Assembly: GCA_965603725.1 (NCBI GenBank)
Contig: CBFDEC010000008.1
Location: forward strand, 1-64,000
Length of the DNA: 64,000 nucleotides
Source: JAGGSN01 sp965603725
GTDB lineage: Bacteria; Zixibacteria; MSB-5A5; UBA10806; 4484-95
Direction: 5' to 3'
A program made the translations under genes and the position numbers. Positions 24,761 through 34,211 of the stretch are shown piece by piece (within the stretch, counting starts at the first letter, position 1; every line of letters begins with the position of its first letter). Under the pieces are notes generated by a model. It was not told the DNA's origin and ran no database searches. It worked only from the letters and a program-made list of their open reading frames with translations.

Positions 24761-26578
24761 ATGGTAAGTTTACAAACTGGATATCGCACTCATAGTTGCG
24801 GAGAACTCAATATAGATGATGTTGGCAGAGCCGTTACTCTTTGCGGCTGGGTTTCCGGCTGGCGTGATCTTGGCGGCGTCATTTTTATTGACCTGCGCGA
24901 TCGCTGGGGGATAACCCAGGCAACCTTTAATCCTGAAAATTGTCCCCTCAATATCGTGGAAGCTTCAAAAAAGCTTCGCTACGAGTATGTGATTCAAATT
25001 GAAGGCACAATCTGTAATCGTCCGGATAATGCGCGAAATCCTCAAATGGTCACCGGTGAAATTGAAATTGCCTGTACTAAATTAAAAATCCTGAACAAGT
25101 CTGAGACACCACCGTTCTTGGTGGAGGATGAGGTTGACGCTTCTGAGGAGCTTCGTCTCGAGTACCGCTATCTTGATTTACGCCGCCCTGTTTTGAAAGA
25201 TAAAATACTTCTCAGGCATAAAGCTGTGCTCGAGATAAGACAATATCTTAACAGTGTTGGCTTTGTCGAAATCGAGACCCCTCTCTTGATAAGGTCAACG
25301 CCTGAAGGCGCCCGCGATTACGTGGTGCCATCACGAGAACACAAAGGAAGCTTTTATGCTTTGCCTCAATCGCCCCAGTTACTTAAGCAGATCCTTATGA
25401 TTTCAGGTTTCGACCGCTACTTTCAAATCGCTCGATGTCTTCGTGATGAGGACTTAAGAGCAGACCGTCAGCCCGAACATACCCAGATAGACATGGAGAT
25501 GACTTTTGTCACGATGGATGACGTTTTCAAAGTCACCGAGGGAATGATGGCTCACCTTTTCAAAAGTGTTCTCGGTGTCGAACTTCAAACCCCATTTCCG
25601 CGGCTGACTTTTGATGACGTGATGGCACAATACGGCATTGATAAGCCGGATTTGCGGTTTGATATGAAGATTACAGAATTGTCTTCCGAAGCTTCTAAAT
25701 GCGGATTCAGCGTATTTGAAAAAGTCGTTGCCGAGGGCGGTTATGTTGGCGGATTGGTTTTTAAAGGCGGCGCCAGTCTGTCAAGAAAAAATCTTGACAG
25801 CCTTCAGGAGGTTGTCAAAAATTCTGGTGGAAAAGGCCTGGCTCATATTATTTTTAAACCAGAGGGACCAAAATCGCCTATTTTGAAATTTCTAAATAAT
25901 GAGAGTCTCGAACAAATAAAAAATAAAATGGACGCCCACGAGGGTGATTTATTATTAATGGCAGCCGACCGCAAGATGGTCGCCCTTAACTGCCTGGGAG
26001 CTTTAAGGCTTGAAATCGGCAAAAAATTCAACCTTATTGATGAAAGCCAATGGAAGTTCCTTTGGATTTACAGATTTCCATTGTTTGAATACAATGCAGA
26101 AATGAAACGCTTTGATGCCATGCACAATATAGTCACCTCTCCAGTCGAGGAAGACCTTGACAAGCTGAATGAAGGGTTTAACTCGGATCTCCCGCTTGAT
26201 GATGAAAACCACCCCTGGGCCAATATCTATGCTAACCAGTACGATCTTGTATGTAATGGAAGTGAGCTGGCGTCCGGAGGTATAAGGCTGCACAGTTCTG
26301 ACATCCAGCTAAAGGTTCTGCAAATATTAGGCTTATCCAGGGAGCGGGCAGAAAGAATGTTTGGCTTTTTGTTAAAGGCGCTGCGTTATGGCGCTCCGCC
26401 GCACGGTGGAATTGCGCCAGGCCTTGACAGGATTATCGCCCTGATGACCAATAGTCCGTCCATCAGAGATGTAATCGCTTTTCCCAAAACTACCGGAGGT
26501 CGCTCTCTCATGGACGGTTCCCCCACTCCGATTGAACCGGAGCAGCTCGATGAACTGGGCCTGAATTTAAAAAAGTAA
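24761..26578 (+). CDS. aspS: Aspartyl-tRNA synthetase (bacterial type)
   Basis: A 605-aa class II synthetase that charges tRNA-Asp (and perhaps tRNA-Asn). An OB-fold anticodon domain (1-110) precedes motif 2 (FQIARCLRDEDLRADRQPEHTQIDMEM), a GAD insertion domain (about 300-410) typical of bacterial enzymes, and motif 3 (GIAPGLDRIIALM). Length fits the family. It heads a compact row; phoH begins 16 nt downstream. Confidence 0.96.
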   Translation: MVSLQTGYRTHSCGELNIDDVGRAVTLCGWVSGWRDLGGVIFIDLRDRWGITQATFNPENCPLNIVEASKKLRYEYVIQIEGTICNRPDNARNPQMVTGEIEIACTKLKILNKSETPPFLVEDEVDASEELRLEYRYLDLRRPVLKDKILLRHKAVLEIRQYLNSVGFVEIETPLLIRSTPEGARDYVVPSREHKGSFYALPQSPQLLKQILMISGFDRYFQIARCLRDEDLRADRQPEHTQIDMEMTFVTMDDVFKVTEGMMAHLFKSVLGVELQTPFPRLTFDDVMAQYGIDKPDLRFDMKITELSSEASKCGFSVFEKVVAEGGYVGGLVFKGGASLSRKNLDSLQEVVKNSGGKGLAHIIFKPEGPKSPILKFLNNESLEQIKNKMDAHEGDLLLMAADRKMVALNCLGALRLEIGKKFNLIDESQWKFLWIYRFPLFEYNAEMKRFDAMHNIVTSPVEEDLDKLNEGFNSDLPLDDENHPWANIYANQYDLVCNGSELASGGIRLHSSDIQLKVLQILGLSRERAERMFGFLLKALRYGAPPHGGIAPGLDRIIALMTNSPSIRDVIAFPKTTGGRSLMDGSPTPIEPEQLDELGLNLKK

Positions 26579-26594
26579 ACGGCTGAGTAATAAT

Positions 26595-27557
26595 TTGGCA
26601 GAAAAAAGGATATTCATAGAAAACGTCGACCAGCGGCTTTTATTTGGCTTTCAGAACTCAAATCTTGCTGTCATCGAATCCGAGTTCCCATGTGAAATTA
26701 CTGCGCGAGGAGATTGGGTGCACATTAAGGGTGATGATAATCAGGTTGAGGCTGTTGAGAAAGTTATTAAGGACATGACCGATCATCTTAACGCCACCGG
26801 CGAACTCACCGAACGGTATATTCATTATGCTATCATTATGATAAAAGAAAGCGGCGCCGGTCCTAACAAGCAAATATTGGATGTTGAGCCGCTGGTTCTT
26901 TCGCTAACAACTCATCAGGCAATTAAACCCAGAACAATCGGTCAAAAAGAATATGTGCAGGCAATTGACAAAAAAGACCTGGTATTCTCAATTGGCCCGG
27001 CGGGTACCGGTAAAACTTATTTAGCTGTGGCGATGGCAGTGATGGCTTTTAAGCAAAAGCTTGTCAACCGTATAATCCTGACCAGGCCGGCGGTTGAGGC
27101 CGGCGAATCGCTGGGATATTTACCGGGAGATATCAGAGCTAAAGTCGATCCGTATCTGCGGCCGCTTTACGATGCCCTGCACGATATGGTCGATGCTGAT
27201 AAGATTAAGAAACTTATTGACTTAGGGCTTATTGAAATAGCCCCCCTGGCATTTATGCGCGGCCGAACCCTAAACAACTCTTTCGTTATTCTCGATGAAG
27301 CACAGAACACATCGCATGGTCAGATGAAGATGTTTTTAACGAGGCTTGGCATTGGCTCCAAGGCGGTTGTAACAGGCGATATTACCCAGATCGACCTTGA
27401 GGAAAAGTCCGGATCGGGCTTATTAAGAGTCAATAAAATTGTAGGCAATATCAAGGGAATTGCGTTTGTGGAATTGACACGGAGAGACGTTGTCAGGCAC
27501 AGGCTGGTCCAGGATATTATCAAAGCCTACGAAAAATACGAAGCGCGTAGAAAATGA
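26595..27557 (+). CDS. phoH: PhoH family ATPase
   Basis: Start is TTG 26595. An N-terminal KH-like segment (about 20-75) precedes the P-loop domain: Walker A GPAGTGKTYLAVAM, RPAVEAGESLGYLPGD, Walker B VILDEAQNT, then VTGDITQIDL. PhoH (YbeZ) is linked to ribosome maturation and RNA metabolism and is almost always next to ybeY, as here. It overlaps the next gene by 4 bp (ATGA). Confidence 0.95.
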   Translation: MAEKRIFIENVDQRLLFGFQNSNLAVIESEFPCEITARGDWVHIKGDDNQVEAVEKVIKDMTDHLNATGELTERYIHYAIIMIKESGAGPNKQILDVEPLVLSLTTHQAIKPRTIGQKEYVQAIDKKDLVFSIGPAGTGKTYLAVAMAVMAFKQKLVNRIILTRPAVEAGESLGYLPGDIRAKVDPYLRPLYDALHDMVDADKIKKLIDLGLIEIAPLAFMRGRTLNNSFVILDEAQNTSHGQMKMFLTRLGIGSKAVVTGDITQIDLEEKSGSGLLRVNKIVGNIKGIAFVELTRRDVVRHRLVQDIIKAYEKYEARRK

Positions 27558-29773
27558 AGAAATCACGTAAGGTTAATAATAACAGCTTCAAACAGAGCGA
27601 ATTCCCTTTTAATGAAACCCGAAAACGAAAACGATTAGATAAGAACTTAATCTATCGGATTCTTCTGGGGACTCTCCTTATTCTTGGCATAACCTTTATA
27701 TATCCAATGGAAAAAATATATCAACCTCTTGATGCACCCGGCCTTGGCGAAATTACTGCTGAAGAAATCAGGGCTCCTTTTGATTTCCCGATCTTCAAAA
27801 GCCCGGAAGAACTGCTGCACGATAAACAGTTAGTTATAACAAACCTCAGGCCGGTCCTGAGCTATGATACGCTGCTTTCACAGATGGTCGTCAACAGAGT
27901 TAAGAATATCTTCAATTTCGCTGATTCTATAAGAAATGAAAATATCGAACAAAATATGGCTATTGCCATTTGTAAAAATAGATATCCGGTACTATCCGAC
28001 TCGGTTATCATCTCGCTTATTACCAGTTTCCCATTGATAAAAAACGCCGCAATCCAAATTATCGATAGTTTAATTGCCAGCGGGGTCATTAATGACATTA
28101 ACAGTGTTCCGCTTCAAAGCTCAGGTCTTGTAACCATCTACAGCCATTCAAATGTGAAAACGGTCGCTCGTGACCGAGTGTTTGATATGTCCTCAGCCCG
28201 AATATTTATTGCCGATAAAGCTGCCGGACTGGCGGAAAAAAATCCCGGGATAACAAGAGCTATAACTGCTGTTACCCTGATGCTCTTTGAACCAAATCTT
28301 ATTTTCGATAAAGAAAAAACTGAACAAAACCGACAGGCAGAACTGGAAGCTATTCCTACAACCAAGGGTTTGGTCTTTAGAGACGAGTTGATAATCAAGG
28401 CTAATGAAAGAGTGACAGAAGCACACCGTGATAAACTGGTGTCGCTTGCCAGATACAAAATGAAGCGGCTTCATGGGCAAAGCTTTTTTAACTATATCCT
28501 GCCGCCGCTTGGCAGGCTGTTTTTTATCGCTTTCCCTATTATGTTTTTTGTCCTTTTTCTTTATTTCTTCAGAAGGCAAATTTACAATTCCAATGGTTAT
28601 TTAATGTTATTTGCACTGCTCTTTGCCGCCGAAGTATTGTTGCTGAATGCGGTACTCTCTCAAGATTTCCTGTCGAAATATCTTGTCCCGTTGACTATTG
28701 CATCGATGTTGGCCACAATCCTTTTTGATGAGGAGGTAGGTCTGGCTTTGACTATCTCATTTGGCATGCTGGTTGGAGTGTTGTTAGGATTTAGACTGGA
28801 TATAGCTTTTGTAACTATCATCTCAGGTACAGTGGCTGGATTTTCGGTCCGAAAAGTACGTCACCGCCATGAATTTTACCGGCCTATATTGTATCTTTGC
28901 CTCACATATGGCGGTTCAGTCTACATCATTGAATCGCTAAAATTAACGCCCTCGCCGGAATTGATAAATCATGTCTGGCTGGCAGTGACAAACGGTTTCC
29001 TTTCACCCATCCTGACCATAGGTCTTTTGCCGCTTTTTGAAACCGGTTTCGGTATCACGACAGATGTTACTCTGCTGGAGCTTTCCGATTTGAACCGGCC
29101 GCTTTTAAAGCGTTTGGCTTTAGAGGCTCCTGGAACATATCATCATTCCATCATGATCGGAACTCTTGCTGAAGATGCCGCTGAGGCTATTGGCGCTAAT
29201 TCACTATTAGCCCGGGTGGGGTCATATTATCACGACATCGGCAAAATGTTGAAACCTGAATATTTTGTTGAAAACCAGGTCGGAGCGGTTAGCAAACATG
29301 AGAAATTGTCTCCAACGATGTCGACGATGATACTGGAGGCTCATGTCAAGGAAGGTGTGGAACTGGCGAGATGGAATAATCTGCCTTTAAGCATTATAGA
29401 CTTCATAACCGGTCATCATGGTACCAGTGTGATGAGTTACTTTTATGACAAAGCTCAAAACGAGGTCGGTTCAGCCGCCGATATTAAGGATTTTCAGTAT
29501 CCGGGACCAAATCCTAGATCGAAGGAAGTGGCTATTGTAATGCTGGCCGATTCGGTCGAGGCGGCTTCACGAACTCTCGATGAACCCAAACCTTCCCGCC
29601 TGAGAAATCTGGTGCATAAAATCTTTATGAACAAATTCGACTCCGGTCATCTTGAAAATTCTAACCTCACCTTTCGTGACCTGAAAAAAATCGAGGATAG
29701 CTTTGTCAGAACGCTCATAGCCACCTTCCATCGCCGAATAGAATATCCCGAGGAAAAGGAGATCACAATATAA
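27554..29773 (+). CDS. pgpH: PgpH-type 7TM-HD cyclic-di-AMP phosphodiesterase
   Basis: A 739-aa membrane protein. A short cytoplasmic tail and TM1 (about 34-50) are followed by an extracellular 7TMR-HDED domain (about 60-310), seven helices (about 320-500) and a cytoplasmic HD phosphohydrolase: HHSIMIGTLAEDAAEAIG, ARVGSYYHDIGKM, GHHGT. Family members in other bacteria hydrolyse cyclic di-AMP and respond to the nucleotide signal. Starts in an ATGA overlap with phoH; its stop overlaps the ybeY start. Confidence 0.93.
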   Translation: MKKSRKVNNNSFKQSEFPFNETRKRKRLDKNLIYRILLGTLLILGITFIYPMEKIYQPLDAPGLGEITAEEIRAPFDFPIFKSPEELLHDKQLVITNLRPVLSYDTLLSQMVVNRVKNIFNFADSIRNENIEQNMAIAICKNRYPVLSDSVIISLITSFPLIKNAAIQIIDSLIASGVINDINSVPLQSSGLVTIYSHSNVKTVARDRVFDMSSARIFIADKAAGLAEKNPGITRAITAVTLMLFEPNLIFDKEKTEQNRQAELEAIPTTKGLVFRDELIIKANERVTEAHRDKLVSLARYKMKRLHGQSFFNYILPPLGRLFFIAFPIMFFVLFLYFFRRQIYNSNGYLMLFALLFAAEVLLLNAVLSQDFLSKYLVPLTIASMLATILFDEEVGLALTISFGMLVGVLLGFRLDIAFVTIISGTVAGFSVRKVRHRHEFYRPILYLCLTYGGSVYIIESLKLTPSPELINHVWLAVTNGFLSPILTIGLLPLFETGFGITTDVTLLELSDLNRPLLKRLALEAPGTYHHSIMIGTLAEDAAEAIGANSLLARVGSYYHDIGKMLKPEYFVENQVGAVSKHEKLSPTMSTMILEAHVKEGVELARWNNLPLSIIDFITGHHGTSVMSYFYDKAQNEVGSAADIKDFQYPGPNPRSKEVAIVMLADSVEAASRTLDEPKPSRLRNLVHKIFMNKFDSGHLENSNLTFRDLKKIEDSFVRTLIATFHRRIEYPEEKEITI

Positions 29774-30189
29774 AACTTTCTTTCGAATTTTCGGATAAAC
29801 GCTTTAAACTACCCGTCGATAAAGTAAAAAAGGTTCTCCGTTATCTGGCAAAAGACTATAATGCCCAGGGTATGGTATTGTTCATTTTTGCCAACGATAA
29901 TCAGATGATTAATTTAAACTACCGTTTTAAGGGTATAAAAAAAACAACCGATGTTCTGGCATTTGATCTTGCGGAAAGTAATACAAGTAGTTATATTGAT
30001 GGTGAAGTTTATGTCAATTTACAAATTGCCAGAAGACAGGCTGTTAATTATGGAGTGGATTATTTAGAAGAGGTAGCCCGGCTTTGCCTTCATGGTTTTC
30101 TTCATATTTTAGGGTATGGTGATATAAAAACTGCCGATAAAAAGAATATGTGGCGAGTCCAGGAACAATATTTGGCAAAATATCTATAA
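29770..30189 (+). CDS. ybeY: YbeY endoribonuclease, apparent AUA start
   Basis: The first ATG in this frame (29872) would drop the N-terminal strand and helix of the family. Reading from ATA 29770 gives IKLSFEFSDKRFKLPVDKV, then AQGMVLFIFANDNQMINLNYRF, matching the usual YbeY N-terminus. AAGGAG at 29756-29761 sits 8 nt before that ATA, and no in-frame ATG, GTG or TTG exists between. ATA overlaps the pgpH stop as ATAA, analogous to ATGA overlaps. The product is about 139 aa. The metal motif reads HGFLHILGYGD: the first two histidines (108, 112) are present but the third His of HGxLHLxGYDH is Asp 118. YbeY processes 16S rRNA 3' ends and is needed for ribosome quality. Confidence 0.88.
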   Translation: MKLSFEFSDKRFKLPVDKVKKVLRYLAKDYNAQGMVLFIFANDNQMINLNYRFKGIKKTTDVLAFDLAESNTSSYIDGEVYVNLQIARRQAVNYGVDYLEEVARLCLHGFLHILGYGDIKTADKKNMWRVQEQYLAKYL

Positions 30190-30199
30190 AGGAAAATTA

Positions 30200-31117
30200 A
30201 TGGAAACAAAAGATAATTCAGAGCCTCCCAGTAGAATATGGCCCCGGAAAGGATTCTGGCCCTTAATAAGAAAACTTTTTCAAAAAGAATCAAACGAAAA
30301 ACTTACCCCCGGTCAAAGAGATGCATTTATAGAAAAATCAATCGAGGAGTTCTCAACCAATATCTCTCTGGAAACCAAGAAACTCGAGAAAGCCGCCAAG
30401 GAGATGATTCATGGCGTGGTTGATCTATCGGAAACGGTGGTCAAAGAAATTATGGTCCCTCGAGTTGATATAGTCGGTATCGAGGAGGGAACTTCTTTAA
30501 AGGACATAATCGAACTGGTAAAAAAAGTCGGCCACTCGAGGTTTCCCCTATATCGAGAATCTCATGATGAAATAAAAGGCATTCTTTATATCAAGGACCT
30601 GTTTATCGACAGCCTTGCCTATGGCGATGTGATTTTAGATACAAAAACCCGTCCTGCGTATTTTGTCCCGGAAAATAAAAAGGTCAATGAACTCCTTAAA
30701 GAAATGAAAAAAAGAAAAATTCATCTCTCAATCGTTGTCGATGAGTATGGAGGCACTGCCGGCCTTGTTACTCTTGAGGACATCCTCGAGGAAATAGTCG
30801 GTGAAATTGAGGATGAGTATGACCTTGAAGATACTGCTATTGAAAAAATCGATGCCACTCATTATTCAGTCAAGGGAAGTGTGCCTATACATGAACTAAA
30901 TGAAGAACTGAATCTTGATCTTCCGGAGGACCAATTTGAAACTGTTGGCGGGGTGATATATGATATCGTGGGCAGCTTGCCCAAACAGGGAACGACTGTA
31001 GATTATAAGTGCCTGAGATTTACCGCTGATAGAATTGATGGTCAACGTATAGCGAGGGTTATTGTCGAAATTCCCGCGGCTGACAATCATAAAGAACAGG
31101 GCAGAAAAACCGAGTAA
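30200..31117 (+). CDS. ybeX: CorC/HlyC-type CBS-domain protein
   Basis: A 305-aa soluble protein with an N-terminal acidic helical part, two CBS domains (about 85-205: VVKEIMVPRVDIVGIEEG, IHLSIVVDEYGGTAGLVTLEDILEEIVGEIEDEYD) and a C-terminal CorC_HlyC domain (YSVKGSVPIHELNEEL to DQFETVGGVIYDIVG). The family is tied to magnesium/cobalt efflux and, as YbeX, to ribosome maturation. The row phoH-pgpH-ybeY-ybeX is a conserved arrangement. No transmembrane part is present, unlike the longer TlyC/YfjD proteins. Confidence 0.92.
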   Translation: METKDNSEPPSRIWPRKGFWPLIRKLFQKESNEKLTPGQRDAFIEKSIEEFSTNISLETKKLEKAAKEMIHGVVDLSETVVKEIMVPRVDIVGIEEGTSLKDIIELVKKVGHSRFPLYRESHDEIKGILYIKDLFIDSLAYGDVILDTKTRPAYFVPENKKVNELLKEMKKRKIHLSIVVDEYGGTAGLVTLEDILEEIVGEIEDEYDLEDTAIEKIDATHYSVKGSVPIHELNEELNLDLPEDQFETVGGVIYDIVGSLPKQGTTVDYKCLRFTADRIDGQRIARVIVEIPAADNHKEQGRKTE

Positions 31118-31224
31118 GTCGTATTATTACATTTCAGATATATATCCGATTACAGTAAATTACAGGGTATAGAGGAAATCTTTGCTCCTCTCAACAATAC
31201 TATCCCGAATTATTCATAAAATCT

Positions 31225-31537
31225 CATTGGTGTCCGGACTTTTTTTAAGAACAGGATGAATGATTTGAAGATTGTGAAATATTGGTAGAAATTAATCGAT
31301 TTTGTTTTAAGGAGTTAGAGTTGTCATATTATATGTGGTTGTCTTCAAAGATTATGGATTTTATTTTGAGATACGAAAATTGTCATTCCTGCGTAAGCAG
31401 GAATCTATGGTAATTGATGTTTTTCCGGTTTGTTTTAAGCAGAAGTGATTGAACAGGATATACCACATTATAGATCCCCGCTTTCGCGGGGATGACAGTT
31501 GTGAGTTTATTGTTTATCAAAAGGCCGGACACTAATG
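31225..31537. mobile_element. MITE-like element, copy 1
   Basis: A 313-bp element without coding capacity. Its ends are inverted repeats: left CATTGGTGTCCGG, right CCGGACACTAATG. A perfect 9-bp direct repeat ATAAAATCT flanks it (31216-31224 and 31538-31546), the mark of transposition. It contains two strong hairpins, ATTCCTGC-GTAA-GCAGGAAT (31385-31404) and ATCCCCGC-TTTC-GCGGGGAT (31474-31493). It is nearly identical to the copy at 41580-41891; differences cluster in the first 30 bp. It lies just 3' of the ybeX gene. Confidence 0.92.
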
Positions 31538-31638
31538 ATAAAATCTATTTTATCATTAAAAATTAGCCTTTAATCATATGAATAATAATATGATAGAAAT
31601 AATGTCAGGAATCCACTAAAAATACAGAGTGTTTTTGT

Positions 31639-31663
31639 GCTGTCGGAAGTTACTTCCGACAGC
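31639..31663. terminator. Strong hairpin between convergent genes
   Basis: GCTGTCGGAAG and CTTCCGACAGC form an 11-bp stem with a TTA loop. It lies between the convergent ybeX and YfhO-like genes, 44 bp from the latter's stop. No T-run follows, so it may be a transcription block or an RNA-stability element. Confidence 0.45.
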
Positions 31664-31706
31664 TCTCGCAGAAGAAGCACATGCTAAGATTTGTGAATAA
31701 TGCGGG

Positions 31707-34130
31707 CTATTTCCTTTGCTTTATATATTTATCCTTAATGATTAATCCTATCAACGACAGGATAAGAAATATAAATGTCAGCTTACTGACTGTAAAAGCG
31801 GCATTATAGGTTTCATTTTCATATTTGCAGGCAACGGTATGGCGTCCTCTTTTCAAAGGGATCGCTCTAAAAGTCAAATTCGCTTTAAGGGTGGTAAGCC
31901 GCTTATTGTTCTCATAGGCCTTCCAGGCCGGGTAATAGTTTTCGCTCAGAAACAGAAACCCATCTGCCATCATCTCCACATCCACTTTGAAACTACCATT
32001 TTCTATATTGTAGATTCGAGCGGGTATTACAAAAGACTCAAGTGAGTCTTTATATTCAGATAGCGAGGCCTCCGGCGTTTTTTCCAAGATGATGCATGAC
32101 CTGTAATCGAAACTGGTATCTGCCAGGGTCGCCAATATCTCATTCTCATCGGCAATAACTTTGTAATCATATACCGGGAATGCTCGCGGCAGCGCTGATA
32201 GGTTTTCATAAACTAAAATATTTCCAAATGACTGCGCCTGTTTATACATGTCGGCCGGGAAGAATTGCGGCGGCAACGGTTGATTACTTACAACATACCT
32301 GGTGTTTAACAGATCGCGGATAGGTTGATGGATTAAGCCTTGACAATAACCATTGCGGTCTGCAAGCTTTTCAAATGTTGCCAGGTGGTTGCCATGAAGC
32401 ATAGTGAATGACAGCTCCTCCACGCCGTGATATGACAGGTAGTAGTCACGCAAAGTTTTCGGCATAACCAGCGTCCGAAACTGCTCCTCGGATTGTTTAG
32501 CTTTTAGATAATCGATAAGCGGCGTTTTATTATAATATGGATTAGGATCAATCGTAATTATATACCTGGAATTAAAATTCCACATATACAAAAATGTTAT
32601 CACCGCCAGCGCCGTTATAATTATCTCTGATCTGATTTTTTTATCGAGATAGAATTTCAACATTATATATAATGACCATACTATAATCAGGCTGATAAGC
32701 GCGCCAATTGAAATCCGGTCGAGGTTCTGATCTAGCGTCATCATTTTATTTGAATCGGGAGTGAAACTAAATATGAAAAACCATATCCTGAAAAATCCCA
32801 TCTGGAGAATAATTATCATCATAGCGATAACTGAATAACCTATGGTAACGTAAGTGTAAATCTTCCATATCTTTTTCAATTTCTGATCAGCCTTTTTTGC
32901 TTGAAGGAAACTTTCAAGTCCCATGGCGCCCAGGGTTATGATTGAAAACCCGGTGATGAACAATATTAAACTCGGCGCTCGAAAACTGCTGATACCGGGC
33001 ATAAGGTAAAACAACCTGAATAAAGGAGTGTTAGCCCCCAGGCCGAAGAAAAGTGTTATGATAGCTGTCCAGAAAAAGAACCATTTGCCCTTCCTTCGCC
33101 ATAAACCAATTGCCAGAATTGATAGGAAAATGGCTATTATACTAAAATGCTCCGAATTGAGTTTAAATGGGTTTCGTCCCCAGTATGATGGCTTTTGCCC
33201 CTGAAGGTTGTCGCCGCAGAACTCCGGAAAAATAAGCGATCCGACCTCCTCAAAGTGCATCGACCATGAAGCTGAATAATCATAGCCTTTTCCCTCTGCT
33301 GAACGAATTGTCCGCATGGAATACTCTTTTAGATATTGATATGGCGTCAGAAACTGCGCCAGCGACAACATCAATCCCAATATAACAGCCAGGGTGAATA
33401 AAACTGCCGGTTTGAACGGGAAAGCATTTTCTTTTCGCCAGCGCTGTATAGCTGTAACAATAAAGTAAACACCCAGGGTAACAAAAAGAAAATATGCCAG
33501 CTGCATATGAGGAGTTGCCATCACCAGGAAAATCACAAAGGACAGCAGGACATAATATATCAGCTTACCGCTGTTAATTGCTCTGTGAAAAATAAAGAAG
33601 ATCAATGGAGTAAGGGCTATTACGAACATTTTGCCGTTGTGTCCGGCATAAATTAGTGAAATAAATACCGGAGCCATTTGATAAATTAAACCAAATAAAA
33701 AAGCTACTTTATCTCTTATCCCGATTTCTTTTAAAAACAGATACATAAACACGCCGGCAAGAAAAACATGTAAGGCAAGCGTAAAACCCCAGGCGTAGAT
33801 GATGCCGAAAATTATATAGAAAATTAATGTGGGCAGGTAAAATATATCCCCGTGCATACCGTCAACAAACGGTATGCCGCCATGAATAAATTGATCCCAC
33901 ACCGGCCATGAAAAATGCATCTTGAAATATTCAGTAAGAAAATCCCTGAAAAAGATATTTCCCGCCATCAAATCAGTGCCGAAGATTAACTTCGATGGTG
34001 AAAATAATGAATCATGAAACAAGGCAATAGTGGCTGCAAGGTATATGCCAAGGTAATACCAGATAGGTTTTCCGGGAAGATTCAGCCACATTCCTGGTTT
34101 GGATAGAGTAGTTTTTTTATCTTTAGCCAT
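31707..34130 (-). CDS. YfhO-like polytopic membrane protein
   Basis: Start at ATG 34130 (MAKDKK) with AGGAGG 6 nt upstream. About 807 aa with 12 or more membrane helices and a large C-terminal soluble part. The first extracytoplasmic loop has the GT-C-like features FRDFLTEYFKMHFSWPVWDQFIHGG split over several residues, and the C-terminal region has FLFLSENYYPAWKAYENN, typical of YfhO proteins, which help glycosylate surface polymers with undecaprenyl-linked sugars. Last helix at about 785-800. Probably works with the flippase-like gene just upstream on the same strand. Confidence 0.82.
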   Translation of the reverse strand: MAKDKKTTLSKPGMWLNLPGKPIWYYLGIYLAATIALFHDSLFSPSKLIFGTDLMAGNIFFRDFLTEYFKMHFSWPVWDQFIHGGIPFVDGMHGDIFYLPTLIFYIIFGIIYAWGFTLALHVFLAGVFMYLFLKEIGIRDKVAFLFGLIYQMAPVFISLIYAGHNGKMFVIALTPLIFFIFHRAINSGKLIYYVLLSFVIFLVMATPHMQLAYFLFVTLGVYFIVTAIQRWRKENAFPFKPAVLFTLAVILGLMLSLAQFLTPYQYLKEYSMRTIRSAEGKGYDYSASWSMHFEEVGSLIFPEFCGDNLQGQKPSYWGRNPFKLNSEHFSIIAIFLSILAIGLWRRKGKWFFFWTAIITLFFGLGANTPLFRLFYLMPGISSFRAPSLILFITGFSIITLGAMGLESFLQAKKADQKLKKIWKIYTYVTIGYSVIAMMIIILQMGFFRIWFFIFSFTPDSNKMMTLDQNLDRISIGALISLIIVWSLYIMLKFYLDKKIRSEIIITALAVITFLYMWNFNSRYIITIDPNPYYNKTPLIDYLKAKQSEEQFRTLVMPKTLRDYYLSYHGVEELSFTMLHGNHLATFEKLADRNGYCQGLIHQPIRDLLNTRYVVSNQPLPPQFFPADMYKQAQSFGNILVYENLSALPRAFPVYDYKVIADENEILATLADTSFDYRSCIILEKTPEASLSEYKDSLESFVIPARIYNIENGSFKVDVEMMADGFLFLSENYYPAWKAYENNKRLTTLKANLTFRAIPLKRGRHTVACKYENETYNAAFTVSKLTFIFLILSLIGLIIKDKYIKQRK

Positions 34131-34211
34131 TTTATTCCTCCTGAATTTCACACATGTTTAAGACTTGATACCTTAATTGAATATTTATTTTGTATCCACA
34201 ATTGCAATACC

